A stretch of 64,000 bases of DNA from JBGSYN01 sp041750975 (GTDB taxonomy: Bacteria > Pseudomonadota > Alphaproteobacteria > Geminicoccales > Geminicoccaceae). Of the stretch, positions 53,342 through 62,770 are shown in pieces (the stretch's first letter is position 1; every line of letters begins with the position of its first letter). The notes beneath the pieces are model-generated. The model worked only from the letters and a program-made list of their open reading frames with translations, was not told the DNA's origin and did not search any database. The DNA is taken from positions 1 to 64,000 of the forward strand of contig JBGSYN010000104.1 of the NCBI GenBank assembly GCA_041750975.1, read 5' to 3'. The translations under genes and the position numbers were made by a program.

Positions 53342-54628
53342 TTACTGGGTCAGTTGTGGCCGGAATTCGCTCGGCATCGGGTCGATCACCTGCGGCCGGC
53401 CGGCGTCGACCTCGAGAATGGCGAGACCATGATCGGTCAGGCCGTCCGGCCGGAGCCGGAATATCCCCGTCTGTCCCTGATAGCCCGAAGGCGAGGTGAG
53501 CAAGGCCACCGGAAAGGTCCGATCCCGGCCGGCAGCACTCATGGCGAGGGTCGTCGCATCGAAGGCGAGGGCAGCCAACCGGTGCGGCTTGCGGCCGAAG
53601 GCCTCGCGGAAACGAAGGTCGAAGCGCTCCTCCAAAAGGGGGTCGACATCGGCGAACCAGCCGCCTTGCAGGGCCGGCTCGCGCAGGACGCTGAGGTCTT
53701 CCCGCCAGAGATCGGTGCCCAGCAATTGGACATCCTGGGTGCTGACATCATAGAAGGCGAGGAGGGCCGCGATGCCGCGCAGGCGGACGCTGCCGTCGGC
53801 GATCAACAACGCATCGGCGCCGTCGAACGGTGCAGCCTCGGTGACTTCCTGGCCCGGGTCGGTCCCGGGCGAGCGTGCGGCCCGTGCCTCCTTCAGCCTC
53901 GCATCGTACCGCGTGAAATTGCGGATGACGCTGGAAAGCTCGCCCATCTCCATCGGAAAAGTCACGCCGCGGGCCGGCGGTTCGGGCAGCAGGGCCGGGT
54001 CGGTCGAGGCCGATTGCTGCATCTCGCGCCATGCCGTGAGCGCCCGTGCGCCATAGGGATTATCCGGCACCAGCGCGTCGATCCGGGTCAGGCCCCGGCT
54101 CCGGGCAAAGCCCATCACCCGCTCGACCTGCTCTTCGGGGCGGAAGCCGAGCACGAAGAGGTTCGGTGCGGCGATCGAGGCGTCATTGGAGAAGGACATG
54201 ACCTTGAGGTCTTCGGCGGCGGCGATCGGGCCTACGGCGCGGGCTGCTGCGGCGAACAACGGACCGACGATGATCTCGGCACCGTCCTCGATCGCCGACC
54301 GCACGGCGGCTTCAGCACCGGCCGGCGTGCTGGCCGTATCGCGCGGCAGCAGCACGACCTCGTCGGTCCGCGAGAACAGGGCCAATTCCGCCGCCGCCAG
54401 AATATCCTGGCCGACATCCGCTGCAGCGCCGCTCAAGGGTGCGAGGAACGCGATCCTGACCGGTCCGACCGGCACGGGCTCGACCGGCAGAGGGGTTGCG
54501 ACGACGGGTTCCCGGGGTGGTGCCGGCGGCTGATAGGTGGTGCAGGAGGCGAGCAAGGCAAAGCAACTGACAAGCAGCGCCACGCTGCCAAATCGTGCTA
54601 TGGTACCTATCTTATCGGGGTGGGTCAT
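53342..54628 (-). CDS. Penicillin-binding protein activator, LpoA-like lipoprotein
   Basis: This 428-residue lipoprotein has a lipobox LLASC (Cys29). A Pro-rich spacer follows (about 32-52), then a periplasmic-binding-protein fold related to the LpoA C-terminal domain: IAFLAPLSGAAADVGQDIL, IIVGPLFAAAARAVGPI, MSFSNDASIAAPNLFVLGF. LpoA activates PBP1A in the outer membrane of other proteobacteria. The order LpoA-like, then divergent rsmI, then yraN is the same as in enterics, which supports the call. The start at 54628 gives a proper signal peptide; the frame is open further upstream. Confidence 0.85.
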   Translation of the reverse strand: MTHPDKIGTIARFGSVALLVSCFALLASCTTYQPPAPPREPVVATPLPVEPVPVGPVRIAFLAPLSGAAADVGQDILAAAELALFSRTDEVVLLPRDTASTPAGAEAAVRSAIEDGAEIIVGPLFAAAARAVGPIAAAEDLKVMSFSNDASIAAPNLFVLGFRPEEQVERVMGFARSRGLTRIDALVPDNPYGARALTAWREMQQSASTDPALLPEPPARGVTFPMEMGELSSVIRNFTRYDARLKEARAARSPGTDPGQEVTEAAPFDGADALLIADGSVRLRGIAALLAFYDVSTQDVQLLGTDLWREDLSVLREPALQGGWFADVDPLLEERFDLRFREAFGRKPHRLAALAFDATTLAMSAAGRDRTFPVALLTSPSGYQGQTGIFRLRPDGLTDHGLAILEVDAGRPQVIDPMPSEFRPQLTQ

Positions 54629-54680
54629 GAGCACGCGCCGTTCAATGACCGGATGAGCCATGACGGAGGAACCAAACGCC

Positions 54681-55571
54681 ATGGCCGGACTTGCCGCCCC
54701 GCATAATCGACAACATGAGCAAAAAAGACCCGAAAACGAACTCGCACCCGGCCTATACGTCGTTGCGACGCCGATTGGCAATCTCGAAGACCTGAGCGGC
54801 CGGGCGCGGCGCGTCCTGACTCGAGCCGATGTCGTGGTCTGTGAGGACACGCGTGTTTCCGGCAAACTGATGCTTTATATCGGGCATCAGGCGAAGCTCC
54901 TGCCCTACCACGACCACAACGCCGCCCGCATGCGCCCGAAGTTGCTGGCCATGCTCAGAACCGGCGCCAGGCTCGCTCTGGTCACGGATGCCGGCACACC
55001 CTGCATTGCCGATCCTGGATTCAAGCTGGTGCGGGCCGCCCATGAGGCGGGTTTCCCGGTCTATGCCATTCCGGGGCCGTCGGCGGTGATCGCGGCGCTG
55101 AGCACTGCCGGGTTGCCGACCGACCGATTCTACTTTCATGGTTTCCTCCCGGTGCAGTCGGCCAAGCGCCGGCGGCTGTTGGGAAGCCTTGCGAATATCC
55201 CTGGAACCCTGGTGTTTTATGAGACTGCGGTGCGTCTGGTGCGCCATTTGGAAGACTGTCGCGACGTCCTCGGCCCGCGCGATGCGGTGATCCTGCGCGA
55301 GCTCACCAAGCTGCATGAAGAGACGATCCGGGGAACATTGCCCGAACTTGTCGAGGCGTTGACGGCCCGCGATCAGCTCAAGGGCGAGATCGTGGTCCTG
55401 ATCGCACCGCCGCTCGAGGAGGATGCGGACGACAGCCAGATCGACGACTGGCTGCGCGAGGAACTGCGGACCGGCGGACCGAGTGCCGCCGCTGCCGCGG
55501 TAGCGGCGCGCTGCAGCCGGTCGCGCAGTGAGCTCTACAAGCGCTCCCTCGCCCTGCAGGAAGATAAATGA
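54681..55571 (+). CDS. rsmI: 16S rRNA (cytidine1402-2'-O)-methyltransferase
   Basis: This SAM-dependent ribose methylase acts on C1402 of 16S rRNA. The 296-residue protein has the tetrapyrrole-methylase-like fold: LYVVATPIGNLEDLS, VVCEDTRVSG, LVTDAGTPCIADPG, AIPGPSAVIAALS, and LRELTKLHEETIRG. The GGAGGA at 54665-54670 is 10 nt before the ATG at 54681, so this is preferred to the one at 54660. It overlaps yraN by 4 bp. Confidence 0.95.
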   Translation: MAGLAAPHNRQHEQKRPENELAPGLYVVATPIGNLEDLSGRARRVLTRADVVVCEDTRVSGKLMLYIGHQAKLLPYHDHNAARMRPKLLAMLRTGARLALVTDAGTPCIADPGFKLVRAAHEAGFPVYAIPGPSAVIAALSTAGLPTDRFYFHGFLPVQSAKRRRLLGSLANIPGTLVFYETAVRLVRHLEDCRDVLGPRDAVILRELTKLHEETIRGTLPELVEALTARDQLKGEIVVLIAPPLEEDADDSQIDDWLREELRTGGPSAAAAAVAARCSRSRSELYKRSLALQEDK

Positions 55572-55906
55572 GCCGGGCTCCAGGCATCGGTGCCGAGCGT
55601 CTGGCCGGCTGGTTCCTGCGTCTCAAGGGCTATCGGATCCTGGCCCGCCGCTACGCCACCCCGCTCGGCGAGATCGATCTCGTGGCCGCGACCGGCGACA
55701 CGCTGGTCTTCGTCGAGGTCAAGCGCCGCTCCAGCATCGATAAGGCCCTCGAGGCCCTGACCGCCCGGCAGCAGGCCCGCATCAAGCGCGCGGCGCAGCA
55801 CTATTTGCAATATCATCCGGGCTTTCGCGACTGGGCCTGCCGGTTCGATCTGGTCGGCCTCGCCCCGTGGCGCTGGCCGCGGCATGCTGTCGCTGCCTGG
55901 GAGTAG
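55568..55906 (+). CDS. yraN: UPF0102 / YraN family putative nuclease
   Basis: This 112-residue PD-(D/E)XK-like fold protein has the conserved segments GAERLAGWFLRLKGYRILARR, GEIDLVAATGDTLVFVEVKRRS (the acidic metal ligands and the Lys) and RFDLVGL. YraN-like proteins are putative endonucleases with no settled function. It starts at an ATG overlapping the rsmI stop by 4 bp, indicating coupling. It converges with mutY. Confidence 0.92.
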   Translation: MSRAPGIGAERLAGWFLRLKGYRILARRYATPLGEIDLVAATGDTLVFVEVKRRSSIDKALEALTARQQARIKRAAQHYLQYHPGFRDWACRFDLVGLAPWRWPRHAVAAWE

Positions 55907-55918
55907 CAGGCTCGGGAA

Positions 55919-56989
55919 CTAAGGTGTCAGCCGGGCGTGCCGCAAAAGTTTTCGCGTCAATGTCGGCAGCGCCAGCGAGGCGAACCGTTCAGGCCGGCAC
56001 CAGAAGCCATCGATCGGATCGGGCCGCGGCAAACCGCCGGTTTCGGCCCGGACCATCTCCAGATTGAGGGCGAAATGGGTGAAGACATGGCGCACGCTGC
56101 CGCCAAGGGCATGCCATTCGAGTGCCGGAACCGGGGCCGCCTTGTGCCAGTCCTCGGGTTCGAGCGGCGCTTCCAGCCAGGGCGTCGACGGCAGCTCGAC
56201 CATGCCTCCGAGAAGACCTTCCTCGGGCCGGCGACGAAACAGGACGCCCCGATCGGCATGGTGCAACACGAACGCCACCGCATGGCGCTCCGGCCGAGCG
56301 CTCTTCATGGGCCGCACCGGAATCTGCTCAACCAGCCCTTGCCGATGCGCCTCGCAATTCTGCTGCAGCGGGCACAAGGCGCAGACCGGCTGGCGCGGGC
56401 GGCAGATCATGGCGCCGAGTTCCATCAGGGCCTGGGCGCAATCGCTCGCCCGCTCCTCGGCCTCGAAGCGCGAGGCTGCCGCACGCACCTGCGGCATGAT
56501 GGTCTTGGGCGGTGCCGGCAAGGCGTCCAGACGGGCCAGCACCCGCTCGACATTGCCGTCGACCGGCACCACAGGGCGGCCGAACGCGATGGCGGCGACG
56601 GCATTGGCGGTATAGGCCCCGAGCCCCGGCAGTTCCCGCAATTCCGCAACCTCGTCCGGCAGCTTGCCGCCGTGACGCTCGACCACGGCGGCAGCGCAGC
56701 GATGCAGCAATCGTGCCCGGCGATAATAGCCGAGCCCCTGCCAGGCATGCAGCACGTCGTCGAGTGGGGCCGCCGCCAACACCTCGATCGACGGAAAACG
56801 TGCGATGAAGATGCGAAACCGCGGCGTGACGGTAGCCACCGTCGTTTGTTGCAGCATAACCTCGCTCACCAGAACGTGGTAAGGGTCGGGCCGGTTGCCG
56901 GCGCGCGCACGCCATGGCAGATCGCGCCGGTGGCCGTCGTACCATGCGAGCAGCGACGCTCGCGGCGATAACGGGTGTGCAGTAGTCAT
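55919..56989 (-). CDS. mutY: Adenine DNA glycosylase MutY
   Basis: This enzyme removes adenine mispaired with 8-oxoguanine. The 356-residue protein has the catalytic Glu in SEVMLQQTTVATV, the helix-hairpin-helix LPGLGAYTANAVAA with Asp in PVDGNV, and the iron-sulfur cluster cysteines in CRPRQPVCALCPLQQNC. A C-terminal NUDIX-like 8-oxoG recognition domain follows (about 230-350). The ATG at 56989 is preferred to a TTG three codons upstream. It is divergent from the DciA-like gene, 22 bp apart. Confidence 0.95.
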   Translation of the reverse strand: MTTAHPLSPRASLLAWYDGHRRDLPWRARAGNRPDPYHVLVSEVMLQQTTVATVTPRFRIFIARFPSIEVLAAAPLDDVLHAWQGLGYYRRARLLHRCAAAVVERHGGKLPDEVAELRELPGLGAYTANAVAAIAFGRPVVPVDGNVERVLARLDALPAPPKTIMPQVRAAASRFEAEERASDCAQALMELGAMICRPRQPVCALCPLQQNCEAHRQGLVEQIPVRPMKSARPERHAVAFVLHHADRGVLFRRRPEEGLLGGMVELPSTPWLEAPLEPEDWHKAAPVPALEWHALGGSVRHVFTHFALNLEMVRAETGGLPRPDPIDGFWCRPERFASLALPTLTRKLLRHARLTP

Positions 56990-57011
56990 GCGGACCAAGA
57001 CGGAAGTGCCG

Positions 57012-57521
57012 ATGAGTGAGCGAAGTGGCGAGGATGTGGAGTATAAGCGGGCCTACGGCAACCGCCACGTCGGCCGTCTCATCCTCAAGACGCTAGCTGC
57101 CCCCGCCCGGCGCCGCGGCTTCACCGAGGCGACTTTGCTCAACGAGTGGGACCGCGTCGTCGGCGTCAACCTCGCCAGGCGCTGCCAGCCGGTTCGGATC
57201 CGCTTCCTGCCTGGCCGCAATGCCGGCGCTGTCCTGGAACTACGGGCACCGGGTGGGATCGCGCTCGAGATCCAGCACGCCACGCCGCAGATCATCGAAC
57301 GCATCAATCAGTATTTTGGCCGGCGGGCCGTGCGACAGTTGCGGATCGTGCAGGCGCCCCTGCCGGTAGTACCGCAGTCGGTACGGGCGATCTCGAGCCG
57401 GCCCCTGCGTGAGGACGAGCGCGCCTCGATCGAGGCCGAAGTCGGAACGATCGACCATGGCGGCCTGCGGGCCTCGCTCGCGGCATTGGGTGCTGCGATC
57501 AGAGGCTCCAGACCGGGCTAG
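57012..57521 (+). CDS. DUF721 / DciA-like protein
   Basis: This 169-residue protein has a DUF721 core (LNEWDRVVGVNLARRCQPVRIRF, then ALEIQHATPQIIERINQYFG). DciA proteins of this family load the replicative helicase DnaB in bacteria that lack DnaC. The N-terminal part is basic. The ATG at 57012 follows GGAAG; an ATG at 56988 is also in frame but overlaps mutY's start region. The order mutY-DUF721-dsbA-smc is conserved in many Alphaproteobacteria. Confidence 0.85.
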   Translation: MSERSGEDVEYKRAYGNRHVGRLILKTLAAPARRRGFTEATLLNEWDRVVGVNLARRCQPVRIRFLPGRNAGAVLELRAPGGIALEIQHATPQIIERINQYFGRRAVRQLRIVQAPLPVVPQSVRAISSRPLREDERASIEAEVGTIDHGGLRASLAALGAAIRGSRPG

Positions 57522-57613
57522 GTCCCGGCGAATTGAACGATTGCGGCTTGTTGCGGGAAACCTATCGGGCCATCTCTGCATCACCAGTTCGGCACCATTG
57601 ACGGAGGCATTTC

Positions 57614-58201
57614 ATGAGAAGATCGGTTTTGTCCGCGGCGTGCGCCGCAATCGTTCTCGGCATTTCATCGCTCGGCGCGTTGGCCCAGGAGGTCTCGGAA
57701 CGCGTCCTGGGCGATCCGAATGCACCGGTCGAGATCATCGAATATTCGTCGCTGACCTGTCCGCACTGCGCCTCGTTCCATACCGACACACTGCCAACGA
57801 TCAAGGAAAACTATATCGACACCGGCAAGGCCAGGCTGGTGATGCGCGATTTCCCCTTGAACGAGCCGGCGGTGAAGGCCGCAGTGGTCGCCCATTGTGC
57901 CGGGGACGAGCGCTATTTCCGATTCCTCGATGCCCTCTTCAAGAATCAGGCGACCTGGGCGCAGGCGAGCGATATCGATGCCGCCCTGGTGCAGTTCGCG
58001 AAGGTCGGCGGCCTAAGTGAGGAGGCGACGCGCGCTTGCCTTGCCGATGAGGCCATGGAGGCGGCCGTGCTCGAAAGCCGGCTCGAAGGCGCCAGCGAAT
58101 ACGGCGTCAACTCGACCCCGACATTTGTCGTCAACGGCGAGGTGGTCCGCGGCACCATGGGACCGGAAGAATTTGTCGAACTGATCGAGGATCAGCTCTG
58201 A
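57614..58201 (+). CDS. Periplasmic DsbA-family thiol-disulfide oxidoreductase
   Basis: This 195-residue protein has a signal peptide (residues 1-24, ending ALA). The thioredoxin-fold active site is CPHC in EYSSLTCPHCASF, and the cis-Pro loop is STPTFVVNG. This resembles the DsbA/BdbD-like group that introduces disulfides into exported proteins. An extra Cys occurs in the helical insert (HCAGDERYF) and another near ACLADE. It is 92 bp after the DciA-like gene and 72 bp before smc. Confidence 0.9.
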   Translation: MRRSVLSAACAAIVLGISSLGALAQEVSERVLGDPNAPVEIIEYSSLTCPHCASFHTDTLPTIKENYIDTGKARLVMRDFPLNEPAVKAAVVAHCAGDERYFRFLDALFKNQATWAQASDIDAALVQFAKVGGLSEEATRACLADEAMEAAVLESRLEGASEYGVNSTPTFVVNGEVVRGTMGPEEFVELIEDQL

Positions 58202-58273
58202 TCGGCTAAACCGCCGCGCGAAACGGTTGGCCAAGCCGGGCCCGAGTGATATCGTGGGGCTACGACACAAGAT

Positions 58274-61200
58274 ATGGTAGCCCAGCCATTGCAAATCACC
58301 AGACTTCGCGTCAGCGGCTTCAAATCGTTCTCCGATCCTATCGAACTTGATATCGCGGACGGTCTGACCGGCGTGGTCGGGCCGAATGGCTGCGGCAAAT
58401 CGAACATCGTCGAAGCGTTGCGCTGGGTCATGGGCGAAAGCTCGGCCAAAGGCTTGCGTGGCGGCGAGATGGATGATGTCATTTTCAATGGCTCGTCCCT
58501 GCGGCCGGGCCATGACCTCGCCGAGGTCTGCCTCACGCTCAACGGCGATCTGACGCTGTTCGGCAGCGACGGTGCCAGCGGTGAAGTCCAGATATCGCGG
58601 CGCATCGGCCGCGGCACGGGCTCGGTTTTCCGCATCAATGGCAAGGAGGCTCGCGCCCGCGACGTGCAGGTCGCCTTCGCGGATTTCTCCTCGGGTGCCC
58701 GCTCGGCCGCCATGGTCGGCCAGGGTCAGGTCGCCTTCATTGTCGAGGCCAAGCCGGAAGAACGCCGCCGGCTGCTGGAAGATGCGGCAGGTATCGGCGG
58801 CATGCATGCGCGGCGCCGCGAGGCCGAATTGAAGCTGCAGGCGACCGAAGCCAATCTGGTGCGGGTCAGCGATCGACTTGCGCAACAGCAGCACCATCGG
58901 GACGAGCTCGAAAAGCAGAGCCAGCAAGCCCGGCGCTTCGTTAAGCTTCAGGCCGATATCCGAAAGATCGACGCCATTCTGCATCTTGCGGAGCTCGACG
59001 CCGTCATCCGCGGCTCCGAGACGGCGCGCCGCGACCTTGCCGGGGCCGAAGCCGCCGGACGGATCGCCGCTGAAGGCATCGCCGCACTGAAGGCCCGGCG
59101 CCAGCAACTACAGGATGAGCTCGCGACCGTTCGCTCCGAAAGGGAAGCCAAGGCCGCAAGTCATGCCCGGCTCGCAGAAAGACTTGACGGGCTGCAGGCC
59201 GAATACGGCATGCGGGCGAGCCGGTTGGCGGAACTCGAGGACCATCAGGCGCGTCTTCTGGACGACGAACGCCAGACCCGGTCCAGGCTCGAAAGCGGCG
59301 TCAATCTGCGCCGGACACTCGAGGCGAGGCTTGCGGCCTGGACCGACGAAGTTCAATCATTGCCTGCGAAAATCGAGGAACTTGAAAGCAGGGCTGGCAT
59401 CGATTCCGCCCAACTGGAGCAGGCGACCTTGAAGCTTAGGGAACTGAGTGAGCAGCGCGCCGAGCTTCGGGCGACGCGGCAGTCGTTTGTGGATCGGGAA
59501 TCGGCGCTCGCCCGCCGGGCGGAGATGGTGCGCAACCGGCTCGACGAGATCGACGCGCGGCTTGCAACCCTCGATTCCAATTCCCGACCCGCCCAAACCG
59601 ATAGTCTCGATTGTGCGACGGATCTCGCGACCCAGCTCGATGCAGCCAAGAACCGGCGGCGTGCTCTGGTTGACGAGGCGGCGCAGATTCGCATCGCTCA
59701 TGCCGAAGCGACAACCGCTCAGGCGACGCTGACGGAAGAAGCGCGTCGGCACGAGTTCAAGCAGCGCGAGGCCGAGGCCGATGCCAGACGGCTCGAGGAT
59801 CGGCTCGACGAGATCGAAACGCAGTCCAAGCGGCTCGACCATCGCAAAAAGGGGCTCGACCAGGATCTAGGGGCAGCCCGCAACCGCCTCGGGGAACTGG
59901 CGGCGCAAAAACTCGGGGAACGGCTCGAAGCCGGCCGGCAAACCCGGCACGACGTCGAGCAATCTCAGGAAGCCGCCATTGCCGCTGAACATGAGGCCCG
60001 GGAACGGCTGGTTGCGGCCCAGGATCTTGCCGAGCAATTGAAGTCGCGGCTCGCCACCCTCGAGGCCGAGCAGCGGGCGCTCGAGCCGATGCTCGCAACC
60101 CAGGGCGATCAGCCCTTGTGGCGGGATCTCGTGGTCAAGGAGGGCTTCGAGCAAGCGCTGGCCGCGGCCTTGGGCGACGACCTCCTGGCCGACCACGATA
60201 CTGCCGCGTCCGCTCATTGGTGCGAGACCTCCAAGCCGTTCGTCCAGTTATTGCCGGTCGGCGCAACACCGCTTGGCGAGGTAGTGCAGGGCTCCGCCAA
60301 ACTCTCGCCCCGGCTCTCCCAGATCGGTTACGTCGACAGCATCGACCGGGCCCGGGCATTGCAGGGGCAGTTACTGGTCGGTCAGCGTCTGGTTACGCGG
60401 GAAGGCGGGCTTTGGCGCTGGGACGGCTTTGTGCGTCTACCCGACGCCGCTGATCCCGGGGCCGCCAAGGTCCGTCAGCACCGGCGCTGGGTTACGCTCC
60501 TGGCCGAGACGGATCGGACGAAGGCTTCGATGCACGACGCGCAAACAGCGTTCGACGCCATCAGGGAGGCGCATCAGGCGGCTGCCCATGAGCGCGCCAC
60601 GCTCGGCAAGCAACTCGATCTCGTGTCCCGCCAACTCGATGGCCTCGAACGCGATGAGGCGTCGCAACAGCGCGAGCATCGTTTCCTCATGGAGCGTGAA
60701 GGCGAGCTTGGCCGCGAATGCGAGGCGCTGGCGGGCGAACTGGAATCGCATCACCGGAAATGTGAGGCGCTCCGGACCAGCCTTTCCGCACTCGGTGATC
60801 TGGCGGCCCAGGCGCAACTGTCGGCGGAGATTGCAGCCCGGCTGCATTCAGCCACGGCAACCCTTGAACAGCTCAGCTCCAGGCTCGGCGAGCTTGATCG
60901 CGCGCGCGATGGGGCCGATCTTGAGCTGGACGACATCGCCCAAAAGCTCGAGCAGGAGCGGATTCGGGCGGAGCAGGCACGCCGCGAACGCGACGCCGAA
61001 TTGCTGCGCAAGCGCAGCGAATACGAAACCCTGCTGCGCGATCGGGCGCAGACCCAGGCCGATCTCGCCGAACTCGAGGCCGAGGTCGCGGCCTCGCAAC
61101 CCGAGACGGAAGCTCTCCTCAGCCGACTGTCCGAACTCGACACGGCCCTCCTGGAGGCGCGGGGGGCGCTCGATGGTTTACAGGAACGTCAATCCGCGAC

Positions 61201-62359
61201 GATCCGTGAACTGGGCGAGGCGCGGCAGAGACTGGCCGAGCTCAATCTGCAGTCGCGGCAGGCACGGCGCGAATTGGCGCAGCAGGAAAACGAGCGCCGT
61301 GAACTGGAAGCGCGGGCCCAGGACATGGTGCCACGCCTGCGGCATTATACGGAAGAGATCGAAGCGGCGCGCGCGGCGATGGCGGGCGAGGATGAACGGC
61401 GCCGGCTTGACGATGAGATCATGGCGATCGGTGCGGCCATCGCGGCTCTCGATCGGCGCATGACGGGGCTGAGCGAGAGCCAGGCCGAACTCGAGCGGGA
61501 ATTCAGCGGCTTCGAGCAGAGCCTGATAGAGTCGCGCGAGCGGGTCGCTGTCTGTGCCCGCGATATCGAACATGCCGAAGCGCGCGAAGTCGACGTACGC
61601 AGGGCTGCGGTCGAACGACTGGACCGCCTGCCACAGGAGCTTCGGGCGGAGCTCGATCAACTCGCGATGCCGGACGAGACCGAAATCCAGGCCCTCGCCG
61701 AACGGTTGCAGCGGTTTACGGCGTCGCGCGATCGCCTGGGGGCCGTCAATCTGCGGGCCGCCGAGGAGGTCGCAGAGCTTGAAACCGAGTTGGCGCGGAC
61801 CCGCAAGGAGGAGGCGGAGTTGCAGGCCGCCGTCGAACGGCTCAAGCGCGGCATCGGCACGCTCAACAGCGAGGCCCGCCAGCGGCTGCAGGCGGTGTTC
61901 GGCACCGTCGACGATCATTTCCGCAGACTCTTCACGCGTCTCTTCGGCGGCGGCAGGGCGCATCTGCGGCTGGTCGATCTCGATGACCCACTGCGTGCCG
62001 GTCTGGAGCTCGAGGCGATGCCACCCGGCAAGAAGCTGCAGAATGTCGGGCTTCTGTCGGGCGGCGAGAAGAGCATGACGGCGCTGGCCCTCATTTTCGC
62101 CCTGTTTCTCACCCGGCCGAGCCCGCTCTGCGTGCTCGATGAGGTCGATGCGGCCCTCGACGATGCCAATGTCGATCGCTTCATCCTGATGATGGATGAG
62201 ATCGCCCGGGAAACCGGCACGCGCTTTCTTGTCGTCACCCACCACCCGCTCACCATGGCGCGGATGCATCGCCTTTATGGCGTGACCATGGCCGAAAAGG
62301 GTGTATCGCGGCTGGTCTCGGTGGCGCTCGAGCAGGCCGTCGAGATGCGGGCGGCCTGA
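58274..62359 (+). CDS. smc: Chromosome segregation protein SMC
   Basis: SMC is the condensin ATPase that extrudes chromosomal loops with ScpAB. The 1361-residue protein has Walker A GPNGCGKSN near residue 37, two long coiled-coil arms (about 200-610 and 730-1200) and a short hinge (about 610-730). The C-terminal head follows, with LLSGGEKSMTALALIFA and Walker B LCVLDEVDAALDD. Bacterial SMC is usually about 1150-1190 residues, so the arms appear longer than typical. The frame is uninterrupted. No scpA or scpB is in the window. Confidence 0.95.
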   Translation: MVAQPLQITRLRVSGFKSFSDPIELDIADGLTGVVGPNGCGKSNIVEALRWVMGESSAKGLRGGEMDDVIFNGSSLRPGHDLAEVCLTLNGDLTLFGSDGASGEVQISRRIGRGTGSVFRINGKEARARDVQVAFADFSSGARSAAMVGQGQVAFIVEAKPEERRRLLEDAAGIGGMHARRREAELKLQATEANLVRVSDRLAQQQHHRDELEKQSQQARRFVKLQADIRKIDAILHLAELDAVIRGSETARRDLAGAEAAGRIAAEGIAALKARRQQLQDELATVRSEREAKAASHARLAERLDGLQAEYGMRASRLAELEDHQARLLDDERQTRSRLESGVNLRRTLEARLAAWTDEVQSLPAKIEELESRAGIDSAQLEQATLKLRELSEQRAELRATRQSFVDRESALARRAEMVRNRLDEIDARLATLDSNSRPAQTDSLDCATDLATQLDAAKNRRRALVDEAAQIRIAHAEATTAQATLTEEARRHEFKQREAEADARRLEDRLDEIETQSKRLDHRKKGLDQDLGAARNRLGELAAQKLGERLEAGRQTRHDVEQSQEAAIAAEHEARERLVAAQDLAEQLKSRLATLEAEQRALEPMLATQGDQPLWRDLVVKEGFEQALAAALGDDLLADHDTAASAHWCETSKPFVQLLPVGATPLGEVVQGSAKLSPRLSQIGYVDSIDRARALQGQLLVGQRLVTREGGLWRWDGFVRLPDAADPGAAKVRQHRRWVTLLAETDRTKASMHDAQTAFDAIREAHQAAAHERATLGKQLDLVSRQLDGLERDEASQQREHRFLMEREGELGRECEALAGELESHHRKCEALRTSLSALGDLAAQAQLSAEIAARLHSATATLEQLSSRLGELDRARDGADLELDDIAQKLEQERIRAEQARRERDAELLRKRSEYETLLRDRAQTQADLAELEAEVAASQPETEALLSRLSELDTALLEARGALDGLQERQSATIRELGEARQRLAELNLQSRQARRELAQQENERRELEARAQDMVPRLRHYTEEIEAARAAMAGEDERRRLDDEIMAIGAAIAALDRRMTGLSESQAELEREFSGFEQSLIESRERVAVCARDIEHAEAREVDVRRAAVERLDRLPQELRAELDQLAMPDETEIQALAERLQRFTASRDRLGAVNLRAAEEVAELETELARTRKEEAELQAAVERLKRGIGTLNSEARQRLQAVFGTVDDHFRRLFTRLFGGGRAHLRLVDLDDPLRAGLELEAMPPGKKLQNVGLLSGGEKSMTALALIFALFLTRPSPLCVLDEVDAALDDANVDRFILMMDEIARETGTRFLVVTHHPLTMARMHRLYGVTMAEKGVSRLVSVALEQAVEMRAA

Positions 62360-62361
62360 CG

Positions 62362-62691
62362 GTGCCGGAAGACCCTGACCCGAACTTCGACGATTTCGAT
62401 GCGCGGCTGCGCAAGGTGCGAGAGACGCATGATGGGCCGGCTGAAGACCACGCCGACCGCGGCAAGGTGCGTGGCCGCTTCGGCCCTGGAATTCAGGTCG
62501 GGATCGAGCTTTTGGCCGGGGTCGCGGGCGGTGCCTTGATGGGCTGGGGCCTTGATCAATGGCTCGACACCACGCCCTGGTTCTTCCTGTTGCTGTTTTT
62601 TCTGGGCGCTGCGGCGGGCATGCTCAATGCGTGGCGATACCTGCGGCGATTTGCGTCGCCCGAGCAGACTGGATCGAAACCGCCCGACTGA
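62362..62691 (+). CDS. atpI: ATP synthase protein I (AtpI/AtpZ-like)
   Basis: This 109-residue membrane protein has two hydrophobic helices (about 48-65 and 74-91) and the motif GWGLDQWLDTTPWFFLLLFFLG typical of AtpI/AtpZ. It aids assembly of the c-ring or Mg2+ handling (family knowledge). The start is a GTG at 62362, 2 bp after the smc stop, so it could be coupled. It precedes the F0 genes, as in many bacteria. Confidence 0.9.
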   Translation: MPEDPDPNFDDFDARLRKVRETHDGPAEDHADRGKVRGRFGPGIQVGIELLAGVAGGALMGWGLDQWLDTTPWFFLLLFFLGAAAGMLNAWRYLRRFASPEQTGSKPPD

Positions 62692-62770
62692 GCAATGTGG
62701 CAGCGCGTGCCCGGCGACGGGGCGACCTGATTTGTTGTGCACAACGCGTTTTTGGAATTAGAGGGGCCAC

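Noticed and set aside
58013..59107. Minus-strand open frame of 364 codons over the start of smc
   Set aside because: It overlaps dsbA and smc, both of which have unambiguous motifs on the plus strand.
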